From Microbacterium pygmaeum (GTDB taxonomy: Bacteria; Actinomycetota; Actinomycetes; Actinomycetales; Microbacteriaceae): a stretch of 64,000 nucleotides of DNA. A model generated the notes under the pieces. That model worked only from the letters and a program-made list of their open reading frames with translations. It was not told where the DNA came from and made no database searches. Both the position numbers and the translations under genes were made by a program. The stretch spans positions 2,852,001-2,916,000 of the forward strand of contig NZ_LT629692.1 of assembly GCF_900100885.1 (NCBI RefSeq), read 5' to 3'. The first letter of the stretch is position 1, and each line of letters opens with the position of its first letter. Below are positions 8,483 through 16,137 of the stretch, in pieces.

Positions 8483-8782
8483 TCAGCCGGCGAGGGTTCG
8501 CGTGATGGCGAGCAGGACGAAGCAGACCAGCATCGTCAGCGTGAACCCGAAGTCGATGGCGATGCCGCCCACTCGCAACGGCGGGATCAGGCGACGGAAG
8601 AGCCGGATCGGGGGATCCGTCACGGTGTACACGAGTTCTGCGGCGACCAACCCCGCACCCTTCGGCCGCCACTCGCGATTGAAGAACGGTATCCAGTCCA
8701 GCACCAGGCGCACGAGCAGCACCAGGACGAAGAGAAGGATGAGTGCGTTGAGGATCGCGGCAATGGTGCCGACGATATTCAC
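8483..8782 (-). CDS. YggT family membrane protein
   Basis: A 99-residue membrane protein with two hydrophobic helices ('ALILLFVLVLLVRLVLDWI' and 'FTLTMLVCFVLLAI') separated by the conserved YggT stretch 'TDPPIRLFRRLIPP'. The family is nearly always encoded between sepF and divIVA in Gram-positive bacteria and is linked to septum placement or osmotic protection, with no defined biochemical activity. The GTG start carries TAGCGT 7 nt upstream, so besides being read with the cluster it probably has its own leaderless promoter. A 135-nt gap separates it from divIVA; I see no terminator there. Confidence 0.92.
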   Translation of the reverse strand: MNIVGTIAAILNALILLFVLVLLVRLVLDWIPFFNREWRPKGAGLVAAELVYTVTDPPIRLFRRLIPPLRVGGIAIDFGFTLTMLVCFVLLAITRTLAG

Positions 8783-8789
8783 AAAGGAA

Positions 8790-8795
8790 ACGCTA
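8790..8795 (-). promoter_or_regulatory. -10 box inside the dcw cluster, before yggT
   Basis: TAGCGT on the minus strand, 7 nt (TTCCTTT) before the GTG of yggT, in the 18-nt gap after sepF. It suggests a sub-operon yggT-divIVA-lspA-rluA. Confidence 0.45.
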
Positions 8796-8800
8796 CGGCA

Positions 8801-9262
8801 TCACGACTGTGCGAACGGCACGGACTCCGGGTCCGCGTGCGCCACAGCGCCATCGCCGGAGACGGCGACGTTCTCGGGCGAGAGCAGGAAGACCTTGCTG
8901 GTCACCCGCTCGATGCGTCCGTACAGGCCGAGCGACAGACCGCTGGCGAAGTCGACGAGGCGACGGGCGTCCGCATCGCTCATCTGCGAGAGGTTGATGA
9001 TCACCGGGATGCCGTCGCGGAAGTTCTCCGCGATCACCTGTGCGTCGCGGTACTGCTTCGGGTGCACAGTGAGGATCTCGCTGATCGCTCCCGCTGCCGG
9101 CTGACGCACGATGGCGGGCCGGTGGATCGGCGTGATGGGTGCTGCCTTTTCGATGGTTGCCTCCGTCTTACGGCCGCGCGGCTGTGGCGCGGGCTCCTCG
9201 TAGACCTCTTCCTCGTCGGCGAGGCCCAGGTACACCATGGTCTTCTTCAGCGGGTTCGACAT
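8801..9262 (-). CDS. sepF: SepF cell division protein
   Basis: SepF ties the FtsZ ring to the membrane and aligns its filaments; in actinobacteria, which lack FtsA, it is the main FtsZ anchor. The 153-residue product begins 'MSNPLKKTMVYLGLADEEE', an N-terminus that can form the amphipathic membrane helix. A linker of about 45 residues follows, then the beta-sandwich core from 'ILTVHPKQYRDAQVI' through 'GIPVIINLSQMSDADARRLVDF' to 'KVFLLSPENV'. These are family signatures. GGAGG lies just upstream of the ATG. It sits 33 nt downstream of the yggS gene, in the conserved ftsZ-yggS-sepF order. Confidence 0.95.
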   Translation of the reverse strand: MSNPLKKTMVYLGLADEEEVYEEPAPQPRGRKTEATIEKAAPITPIHRPAIVRQPAAGAISEILTVHPKQYRDAQVIAENFRDGIPVIINLSQMSDADARRLVDFASGLSLGLYGRIERVTSKVFLLSPENVAVSGDGAVAHADPESVPFAQS

Positions 9263-9295
9263 CGCATCCTCCGTCTGTGCTCGTCTGTTCCGAGG

Positions 9296-9979
9296 TTAAC
9301 CGTGCGGGGGCCTCTGCCCCGTGATTGCCGAGCCGATCCGCAGGTGTGTCGCGCCTGCGGCGATGGCTTGGGGGAAGTCGGCCGTCATCCCCGCTGAGAT
9401 CCACGTCGCCGCCGGATCCACCGAGCGCACGACCGCGGCACACGCGGCCAGGCGCTCGAACGCCGCCGCGGGGTCTTCGTCCAGGGGCGCGACCGCCATC
9501 ACGCCCCGCATGCGCAGCGTGCGGCATCCGGCGACGTGCGTTGCCAGCCCTTCCAGTTCGCGCTCCGCCACTCCCCCGCGTCCGGGGTCCGCGGTCAGGT
9601 TGACCTGCAGCAGGACATCCAGCGGCGGGTCGTCCGATCCGCCCGCGGCATCCAGGGCGTCGGCGATCTTGGGTCGGTCCACGGAATGCACGGCCGCAGC
9701 CGCTGCGCGGATCGCTTTGGCCTTATTCGTCTGCGCCTGGCCGATGAAATGCCAGCGAAGTCCCTCGCGATCTCCGATCGTGAGGGACTTCTCGCTGAGC
9801 TCCTGCTGCCGGTTCTCACCCACGTCGCGCACGCCCAGTCGGTAGAGATCCTCCACCAGCCGGGCCGGGTGGAACTTCGTCACCACGATCCGGGTGATCT
9901 CCTGCGGGTCGCGTCCTGCCGCGCGGGCGGCATCCGCGATCCGCGCGTCGACACCCGCGAGTCGATCTTCGAGCTCCAC
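9296..9979 (-). CDS. YggS family pyridoxal phosphate homeostasis protein
   Basis: A single-domain PLP-binding protein with an alanine-racemase-like TIM barrel that buffers pyridoxal phosphate and affects amino acid pools. The 227-residue product shows the PLP lysine motif 'VVTKFHPA', then 'DVGENRQQEL', 'WHFIGQAQTNKAK' and the phosphate-binding end 'MTADFPQAIAAGATHLRIG'. The conserved Ser of 'LSMGMS' is replaced by 'ISAGMT'. The start is GTG at 9979 with GGAGGATC just before it. It lies 32 nt after ftsZ. The yfiH/pgeF laccase-domain gene often found between ftsZ and yggS is absent here. Confidence 0.93.
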   Translation of the reverse strand: MELEDRLAGVDARIADAARAAGRDPQEITRIVVTKFHPARLVEDLYRLGVRDVGENRQQELSEKSLTIGDREGLRWHFIGQAQTNKAKAIRAAAAAVHSVDRPKIADALDAAGGSDDPPLDVLLQVNLTADPGRGGVAERELEGLATHVAGCRTLRMRGVMAVAPLDEDPAAAFERLAACAAVVRSVDPAATWISAGMTADFPQAIAAGATHLRIGSAITGQRPPHG

Positions 9980-10011
9980 GATCCTCCGGTGGTGCTGCAG
10001 CCGCGATGGGC

Positions 10012-11163
10012 CTACTTGAGGAAGTCGGGGATATCGAGGTCGTCGTCGCCGAAGGCCGAGTCGTAGCTCGAATCCGGGACGGCGGCACCCACCGGGACCG
10101 GCGCGCTCTCGCGCACCGGCTCTTCTTTGGCGGCGTCCTCGGCGGATGTCGCGGGAACGACGGGGGCTGCAGGAAGGACGCGCGAGGCCGTGACCGGGTC
10201 CAGCCGGAGCGTGGGTTCGCCGTTGTCGAAGCCGGCTGCGATGACCGTGACGCGGACCTCATCGCCGAGCGTGTCGTCGATCACCGTTCCGAAGATGATG
10301 TTGGCCTCGGGATGCGCGGCCTCCTTCACCAGCTGCGCGGCGTCGTTGATCTCGAAGATGCCGAGGTTGGAGCCGCCCTGAATCGACAGCAGCACGCCGT
10401 GGGCACCTTCGATGCTCGCCTCGAGGAGGGGCGATTCCACCGCGAGCTCAGCCGCCTTAATGGCTCGATCGGCGCCGCGCGCGGACCCGATGCCCATGAG
10501 CGCGGAGCCGGCACCCTGCATCACCGACTTCACGTCGGCGAAGTCGAGGTTGATGAGGCCGGGGGTCGTGATCAGGTCGGTGATGCCCTGCACACCGGCC
10601 AGGAGCACCTGGTCGGCCGTGGCGAACGCCTCGATCATCGAGATACCGCGGTCGCTGATCTCCAGCAGGCGGTCGTTCGGCACGACGATGAGCGTGTCGA
10701 CTTCTTCCTTCAGCTTCTGCACGCCGGTCTCTGCCTGGCTCTGGCGACGACGACCCTCGAATGAGAACGGCTTGGTCACCACACCGATGGTCAGGGCGCC
10801 GATCGACTTCGCGATCTTCGCGACGACGGGCGCGCCACCGGTGCCGGTGCCGCCGCCCTCGCCGGCGGTGACGAACACCATGTCGGCGCCGCGGAGCGCC
10901 TCTTCGATCTCCTCCGCGTGGTCCTCTGCGGCGCGGCGGCCGACCTCGGGGTCGGCGCCTGCGCCGAGTCCGCGGGTGAGCTCGCGTCCGACGTCGAGCT
11001 TGACGTCGGCGTCGCTCATCAGCAGCGCTTGGGCGTCGGTGTTGATCGCGATGAATTCCACGCCTCGCAGACCGAGGTCGATCATGCGGTTGACGGCGTT
11101 GACGCCGCCCCCGCCGACGCCGACGACCTTGATCACCGCGAGGTAGTTCTGGTTCTGGCTCAT
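10012..11163 (-). CDS. ftsZ: Cell division GTPase FtsZ
   Basis: The tubulin homologue that forms the Z ring at mid-cell. The 383-residue product carries 'VIKVVGVGGGGVNAVNRMI' at the N-terminus and the GTP-binding signature GGGTGTG in 'VTAGEGGGTGTGGAPVVAKI'. The T7-loop region follows at 'NLDFADVKSVM'. A Pro/Ala/Val-rich linker of about 50 residues precedes the C-terminal conserved peptide 'DDDLDIPDFLK', which docks SepF and FtsW. GGAGG lies 5 nt upstream of the ATG (11169-11173 on the plus strand). The 183-nt gap behind ftsQ contains a striking AT-rich inverted repeat, so ftsZ probably has its own regulated promoter. No defects are seen. Confidence 0.98.
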   Translation of the reverse strand: MSQNQNYLAVIKVVGVGGGGVNAVNRMIDLGLRGVEFIAINTDAQALLMSDADVKLDVGRELTRGLGAGADPEVGRRAAEDHAEEIEEALRGADMVFVTAGEGGGTGTGGAPVVAKIAKSIGALTIGVVTKPFSFEGRRRQSQAETGVQKLKEEVDTLIVVPNDRLLEISDRGISMIEAFATADQVLLAGVQGITDLITTPGLINLDFADVKSVMQGAGSALMGIGSARGADRAIKAAELAVESPLLEASIEGAHGVLLSIQGGSNLGIFEINDAAQLVKEAAHPEANIIFGTVIDDTLGDEVRVTVIAAGFDNGEPTLRLDPVTASRVLPAAPVVPATSAEDAAKEEPVRESAPVPVGAAVPDSSYDSAFGDDDLDIPDFLK

Positions 11164-11220
11164 GCCGGCCTCCGTATGTGCTGCACCTGTCGAAAAGGGG
11201 CTCTGCGAACCGGGAGCGAA

Positions 11221-11247
11221 GTTTCAACTTCAACTAGAAGTTAAAAC
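11221..11247 (-). promoter_or_regulatory. AT-rich inverted repeat upstream of ftsZ, candidate operator
   Basis: Two 11-nt arms (11221-11231 and 11237-11247) match as an inverted repeat at 10 of 11 positions around a 5-nt spacer. The core AACTTC / GAAGTT is perfect. The tract is far more AT-rich than its surroundings and lies 58 nt before the ftsZ ATG. Because an FtsR-like MerR gene occurs at 43040-43732, and FtsR activates ftsZ in Corynebacterium, this is a reasonable candidate binding site. That link is inference. Confidence 0.55.
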
Positions 11248-11346
11248 AATTGCCCGGTATGCATTTCCTCCACTGAAAGTAAGCGGAGGCGAGGCCGCCG
11301 AACGGATGCCGGTGGGCGTGTCGCGACATCCCCCGTCGAACTCGCC

Positions 11347-12321
11347 TCAGCGGACGACGATGGCGTTGGGCGAGGAGACGTCGTACACGCTGACGGATGC
11401 CGGGGGCCGGGCAGCCATCGCGGTGGCGAGCACCACGGCCTTGTACGCGGAATCCTCGGCGCTCCCCCATACGATCGAGGCGTTCGAGCCGCCAAGACTC
11501 AGCGTGACATCGTCGGGAGTGGTCGCGGTCACGGCGGTCACCTGGGTGAGGATCGACTCCGGGAGCGAGCGGATCACCCGCCCGACGGACTCGAATGCGC
11601 GTGAGCCCGTGCCGCCCTCGACGCTCAGCAGCGGTCTGCCCGCCGCAGGCGTCTGCGTCGTGGAGAGCACGACCCCCGCGGCATCGACGAGGCTGAAGCC
11701 GGCCGCTGTCTGGATCACGCCGACCGGCGTGCGCTCGACGATCCTGACGATCAGCTCGTGGGGCGGGCGCGCCTCGAGCGAGTACGACTCGATGAGCGGG
11801 AAGGCGACGAGCGCAGCCTTGACCTCACTCTCGTCGACCAGTGGCAACGGCGTGCCGACCTGGCCGGCCAGCGCCTCCTGCACGGCGCCGGTGTCCAGCT
11901 GCTGCGCGCCGATGATGCGGACGTCTTCGACGGCGAACAGCGGACTGTACGCGGCGCCCAGCGTCCCCAGCACGAGCAGCACGACGGCGGTCACTGCGCC
12001 GAGCCAGAGCGCGCGGCGGCGCCGCTGGCGGCCCGTGAACCGGCGCATCTCGGCGCGCAGCGCCTTGCGTCGCGCCCGGGCGGCCGACCAGACCTCCCGG
12101 AGGCGCACCGGATTGTCGTCGGCCGGAGGGAACGGCTCGCCTGCGATGGGCCGGTTCGAGGCATCCGATCCCGGTGTCGCAGACAACGGGATCACCGGCG
12201 CGATCGGAGACGACGCCTGCTCCTGGTCCGGCAGGTCGGAGGCTCGGGTCCGCGACGGCGCGCCTGAGGTCGGCTGCGCGGCCGGTGGCGCAGCCGGCGG
12301 CAGAGGCGGCGGACGACGCAT
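11347..12321 (-). CDS. ftsQ: Cell division protein FtsQ
   Basis: A bitopic membrane protein of the divisome that joins FtsL and FtsB-type partners to the septum. The 324-residue product has a long Pro/Ala-rich cytoplasmic N-terminus of about 105 residues, a basic stretch 'RRFTGRQRRRRALW' and one membrane helix 'GAVTAVVLLVLGTLGAAY'. The extracytoplasmic POTRA domain follows, starting 'FAVEDVRIIGAQQLDTGAVQ', then the beta domain ('ERTPVGVIQTAAGFSLVDAAGVVL'). It starts 6 nt after the murC stop, so the two are translated from one message. The frame ends cleanly before the ftsZ promoter region. Confidence 0.94.
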   Translation of the reverse strand: MRRPPPLPPAAPPAAQPTSGAPSRTRASDLPDQEQASSPIAPVIPLSATPGSDASNRPIAGEPFPPADDNPVRLREVWSAARARRKALRAEMRRFTGRQRRRRALWLGAVTAVVLLVLGTLGAAYSPLFAVEDVRIIGAQQLDTGAVQEALAGQVGTPLPLVDESEVKAALVAFPLIESYSLEARPPHELIVRIVERTPVGVIQTAAGFSLVDAAGVVLSTTQTPAAGRPLLSVEGGTGSRAFESVGRVIRSLPESILTQVTAVTATTPDDVTLSLGGSNASIVWGSAEDSAYKAVVLATAMAARPPASVSVYDVSSPNAIVVR

Positions 12322-12327
12322 CCGGCG

Positions 12328-13743
12328 CTACGCTCCCGCAGCGGGTTCGTCGGGCGTGCCGGCGAGCGCGTCGAGGACCTGCGGGATGAGGAGGTTCACG
12401 TTCCCGCAGCCGAGGGTGATGACGAAGTCGCCGTCCCTGGCGACCGTCGCGGTGTAGTCGGCGGCCTCCTGCCAGTCGGCGACGAAATGCACGTGCGACG
12501 GGTCGGCGAATGCGGAGCTGACCAGTTCGCCCGTGACGCCGGGGACCGGGTCCTCCCGTGCGCCGTACACGTCGAGCATCACCGTGTGATCGGCCAGCGT
12601 CTCGAGCACGTCAGCGAATTCGCGGTACATCAGCTGAGTGCGCGAGTAGGTGTGCGGCTGCTGGATCGCGATGATCCGACCGGTCCCGACCACCGTGCGC
12701 GCGGCGGTGAGCGCCGCCGCCACCTCGGTGGGGTGGTGCGCATAGTCGTCGTAGACGCTGACACCGCGCCGGACCCCGTGCAGCTCGAATCGGCGCACGG
12801 TCCCCTCGAAGCCCGCCACGGCGCGAGCGGCATCCTCGAATCCGTGTCCGAGGGCGAGCAGCACGGCCACGGCGCCGGCGGCATTGATCGCGTTGTGGTG
12901 GCCGGGCACCGCCAGGCGCACCCGGACGGTGCTCCCGCCGTGGGTGAGCGAGAATTCGACGGCGCCGTCCGTGCGCACGCCCGAGACCCGCAGGTCGGCC
13001 TCGGCGGCCTCACCGAATGTGACGACGTTCGGATGCGAGATCCGCTCGCGCACCGCGCGGGCGCCGGCATCGTCGGAGGAGATCACGACGGCCTCACGCG
13101 CCTCGTTCGCGAAGCGGGCGAATGCATCGTCGAAGGCATCGCGGGACCCGTAGTGGTCCAGATGATCGGGGTCGACATTCGTGATGAGGGCGATGGAGGT
13201 GTCGTAGAGCAGGAAGGTGCCGTCCGACTCGTCAGCTTCGATGACGAACAGCTCGTCATCGCCGGTGCCGCTGGAGACGCCGAGCTGAGCGATCACGCCG
13301 CCGTTGACGAACGTCGGATGCGCATCCATGGCCTGCAGGGCGGTGACGATCATCCCCGTCGAGGTCGTCTTGCCGTGGGCCCCGGCCACGGAGACCAGTC
13401 GGCGGCCGCCGATCAGCCAGAACAGCGCCTGCGACCGGTGGATGACCGCCAGTCCGCGCTCCTTGGCCAGCACGAACTCGGGGTTCTCCGGCCAGATGGC
13501 ACCGGTGTGCACTACGGTGTCTGCGTCGCCCAGATGTGCGGCGTCATGGCCGACGTACACGGTGGCGCCGGCATCGGCCAGCGCCCGCAAGGACGGGCTG
13601 TCAGCGCGATCGGAGCCGGACACGCGGATGCCCCGCTCGAGGAACATCCGAGCCAGGCCCGACATGCCGGATCCGCCGATGCCGATGAAGTGCGCCGACT
13701 CGATCGTCGCGGGGATGGGAAGGCTCAGGTCGGGTCTGATCAT
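12328..13743 (-). CDS. murC: UDP-N-acetylmuramate--L-alanine ligase
   Basis: MurC adds L-alanine to UDP-MurNAc with ATP, the first amino acid of the peptidoglycan stem, in the cytoplasm. The 471-residue product shows the N-terminal UDP-binding glycine motif 'FIGIGGSGMSGLA', the ATP P-loop 'AGAHGKTTSTGM', the metal and catalytic region 'VIEADESDGTF', 'NVDPDHLDHYG', and the C-terminal 'DDYAHHPTEVAA'. All three Mur ligase domains are present and the length is normal. It lies 57 nt after murG and 6 nt before ftsQ. A weak TAGGAT box 9 nt before the ATG may give extra transcription. Confidence 0.97.
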   Translation of the reverse strand: MIRPDLSLPIPATIESAHFIGIGGSGMSGLARMFLERGIRVSGSDRADSPSLRALADAGATVYVGHDAAHLGDADTVVHTGAIWPENPEFVLAKERGLAVIHRSQALFWLIGGRRLVSVAGAHGKTTSTGMIVTALQAMDAHPTFVNGGVIAQLGVSSGTGDDELFVIEADESDGTFLLYDTSIALITNVDPDHLDHYGSRDAFDDAFARFANEAREAVVISSDDAGARAVRERISHPNVVTFGEAAEADLRVSGVRTDGAVEFSLTHGGSTVRVRLAVPGHHNAINAAGAVAVLLALGHGFEDAARAVAGFEGTVRRFELHGVRRGVSVYDDYAHHPTEVAAALTAARTVVGTGRIIAIQQPHTYSRTQLMYREFADVLETLADHTVMLDVYGAREDPVPGVTGELVSSAFADPSHVHFVADWQEAADYTATVARDGDFVITLGCGNVNLLIPQVLDALAGTPDEPAAGA

Positions 13744-13800
13744 GACCCGTTCATCCTAAGTTGGACGAAGGATGCCGCAGACCCGGCGCGCCCGTGCTGT

Positions 13801-14880
13801 CTATCCGCGCGACGCCAGCGCGGCGTCGATCATCGCGACGACGTTCTCGGTTCCATTGCGAGTGCCGGCGGATGCCGCGGCCTGTCGCATCGAGATCCGC
13901 CGCTCCGCGTCGTTCAGCAGCGGGACCACCTCGGCGCGCACGCGATCGGCGGTGAACGCGGCATCCGGAATCAGGATCGCGGCCCCCGCACGAATGGCCG
14001 ACGCTGCGTTGAGGGCCTGCTCTCCATTGCCGACGGCATATGGGACGTAGACCGCGGGGATCCCCAGGGCGCTGATCTCGCTGACGGTGGCCGCACCGGC
14101 GCGGGAGACGATGAGATCCGCGAGCGCGAAGGCCAGATCCATCCGGTCGACGTACCGCAGCACGGCGTACCCCGCAACGCCCGGATCAGGAAGATCGGAC
14201 CGCTCGCCGGTCACGTGCAGCAGCTGCCAGCCTGCCGCCAGGATGTCGCGCCACGCACCGCCGAACGCCTCGTTCAGTCGCTGCGCGCCGAGCGACCCGC
14301 CGAAGACCAGCAGCGTGGGCGTGCCGGCGTCGAGTCCGAAATGCTCCGCAGCCGCGGCGCGCAAGGTACCGGGCTCGAGATCGACGATCTCCCGCCGGAG
14401 TGGCATCCCCACCACCTGCGAGCCCTTCAGCCGCGTGCCCGCGAACGCCACCCCGACCTGCGCGGCACGACGTGCGCCGAGGGCGTTGGCCATCCCCGGC
14501 TTCGCATTGGCCTCGTGCACGACGACGGGCACCCGCGCGCGCCGCGCGGCGATGTAGGCGGGCGCGGATGCGTATCCGCCGAAGCCCACCACGACATCCA
14601 CGGCGCGTTCGCGGAGGTGTGCGCGCACCTGCGCGACCGCGCGCCGGAACCGCGCAGGGAATGTCGCGGCCGCCCGATCGGGACGCCGCGGGAAGGGCAC
14701 CTTGTCGACGAACAGCAGCTCGTAGCCGCGCTCCGGCACCAGCCGCGCCTCCAGCCCCTCGCGCGTGCCCAGGACCAGGATCTCCGCGTCGGGATTCCGG
14801 GCGCGCAACGCGTCAGCCACCGCGAGCAGCGGGTTGACATGGCCGGCCGTGCCGCCGCCGGCGAGGAGGTAGGTCGTCAC
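13801..14880 (-). CDS. murG: UDP-GlcNAc:lipid I transferase MurG
   Basis: A GT28 glycosyltransferase at the inner face of the membrane that converts lipid I to lipid II. The 359-residue product begins 'MTTYLLAGGGTAGHVNPLLA', the conserved donor-side glycine loop. It continues with 'VVGFGGYASAPAYIAARR', 'VVHEANAKPGMANALGAR' and the nucleotide-binding 'FGGSLGAQRLNEAF'. The C-terminal 'SRAGAATVSEISALGIPAVYVPY' carries the UDP-GlcNAc contact residues. The start is GTG at 14880, nine nt after the ftsW stop, with GAGGA almost touching it. The order ftsW-murG-murC is the standard dcw order. Confidence 0.97.
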   Translation of the reverse strand: MTTYLLAGGGTAGHVNPLLAVADALRARNPDAEILVLGTREGLEARLVPERGYELLFVDKVPFPRRPDRAAATFPARFRRAVAQVRAHLRERAVDVVVGFGGYASAPAYIAARRARVPVVVHEANAKPGMANALGARRAAQVGVAFAGTRLKGSQVVGMPLRREIVDLEPGTLRAAAAEHFGLDAGTPTLLVFGGSLGAQRLNEAFGGAWRDILAAGWQLLHVTGERSDLPDPGVAGYAVLRYVDRMDLAFALADLIVSRAGAATVSEISALGIPAVYVPYAVGNGEQALNAASAIRAGAAILIPDAAFTADRVRAEVVPLLNDAERRISMRQAAASAGTRNGTENVVAMIDAALASRG

Positions 14881-14889
14881 TCCTCGACC

Positions 14890-16137
14890 CTAACGGGCGG
14901 TACTGCGACCCTTCGCACTCGGCATCATGGCGGTCTTGACCGGCAACGATCGGGCGAACGACAGCAGCACACCCGAGGCGAGCAGCACCGACAGCAGCGA
15001 CGTGCCGCCCTGCGACATGAACGGCAGCGGAACGCCCAGCACCGGGAACAGCCGCAGCACGACGCCGATGTTGATGAGCGCCTGCCCGACGATCCAGATC
15101 GTGATGGCGCCCGAGACGATGCGCACGAACGGGTCGTCGGTCTTGCGGATCACATGGAAGGCGCCCACGGCGAACAGCGCGAACAGGGCGAGGACGACGG
15201 CGCAGCCGATCAGGCCGAGCTCCTCCCCCACGATCGCGAAGATGTAGTCGTTGGGCGCAGCGGGGAGCCAGTCGTACTTCTCCTTGGAGTTGCCCAGCCC
15301 CAGACCGAAGATGCCGCCGCCGGCCAGCGCCCACATGCCGTGCAGCGGCTGGTAGCAGCTGTTGACGTAGTCGGCGAGACAGTCCGCGTCCAGGAAGCTC
15401 ATGATGCGGCGCATCCGGTCCGGGCTGGTGACGGCGAACAGGAACATCGCAACCACCGCGCCGAGGGCCGGCAGGATGAAGATCCGCAGCTTGACGCCCG
15501 AGAAGAACAGGGCGCCGAGGATCACCAGGACCAGGATCATCGTCGTTCCCAGGTCGCGGCCGGCCAGCACGGTGCCGATCACCAGGATGCCGACGGGGAC
15601 GACCGGGATGAACACGTGGCGCCACAGACCCAGCAGCGTCTGCTTGCGGTAGAGCACGTAGCCCATCCACAGCGCGAGACCGAGCTTGAGGAACTCGGCG
15701 GGCTGGAACTGGATGCCCGCGATGAGGATCCAGTTCCGGTTGCCGTGGGCTTCCACACCCAGTCCGGGGACGAAGACGAGCAGCTGGAGGAGGACGGCCA
15801 CGATGAGCGCCGGCCACGCGAGCCGTTTCCAGAGCGAGATCGGCATGCGGCTGGCGACGAACATCAGCGGGATGCCGAGCACAGCGAACACCGCCTGCTT
15901 GATCGCCGCGTCGTACGGCGCCTCCCCGGCGGCGGTCGCCGTGGCAGAGGTCGCGGACAGGACCATCACCAGACCGAATCCGGTCAGCAGCAGCGCCGTG
16001 GAGGCGATGAGCAGGAACTCGCTCGGTACCGGCGCGAAGACTCGGCCGAGCGAGACGCGCGCAGCAAGGCCGCGGCCGCCGGCGGAATCAGGCGGGTTCG
16101 CGGCCGGACGACTCGGAGTCTGGGTCGTGCTCGGCAC
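14890..16137 (-). CDS. ftsW: SEDS glycosyltransferase FtsW
   Basis: The septal peptidoglycan polymerase that works with the transpeptidase FtsI. The 415-residue product has about ten membrane helices. SEDS landmarks are visible: 'GLVMVLSATS' in the first helix, 'GNRNWILIAGIQFQPAEFLKL', 'GRDLGTTMI', a Cys-containing external loop ('DADCLADYVNSCYQPL') and 'GEELGLIG', with 'LPFMSQGGTSLL' near the end. The start is a GTG with GAGGGGGA 4-5 nt upstream, and it lies 50 nt inside the end of murD in another frame. That overlap is long but the ribosome binding site is strong. The two loop cysteines could form a disulfide outside the cell. Confidence 0.95.
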   Translation of the reverse strand: MPSTTQTPSRPAANPPDSAGGRGLAARVSLGRVFAPVPSEFLLIASTALLLTGFGLVMVLSATSATATAAGEAPYDAAIKQAVFAVLGIPLMFVASRMPISLWKRLAWPALIVAVLLQLLVFVPGLGVEAHGNRNWILIAGIQFQPAEFLKLGLALWMGYVLYRKQTLLGLWRHVFIPVVPVGILVIGTVLAGRDLGTTMILVLVILGALFFSGVKLRIFILPALGAVVAMFLFAVTSPDRMRRIMSFLDADCLADYVNSCYQPLHGMWALAGGGIFGLGLGNSKEKYDWLPAAPNDYIFAIVGEELGLIGCAVVLALFALFAVGAFHVIRKTDDPFVRIVSGAITIWIVGQALINIGVVLRLFPVLGVPLPFMSQGGTSLLSVLLASGVLLSFARSLPVKTAMMPSAKGRSTAR

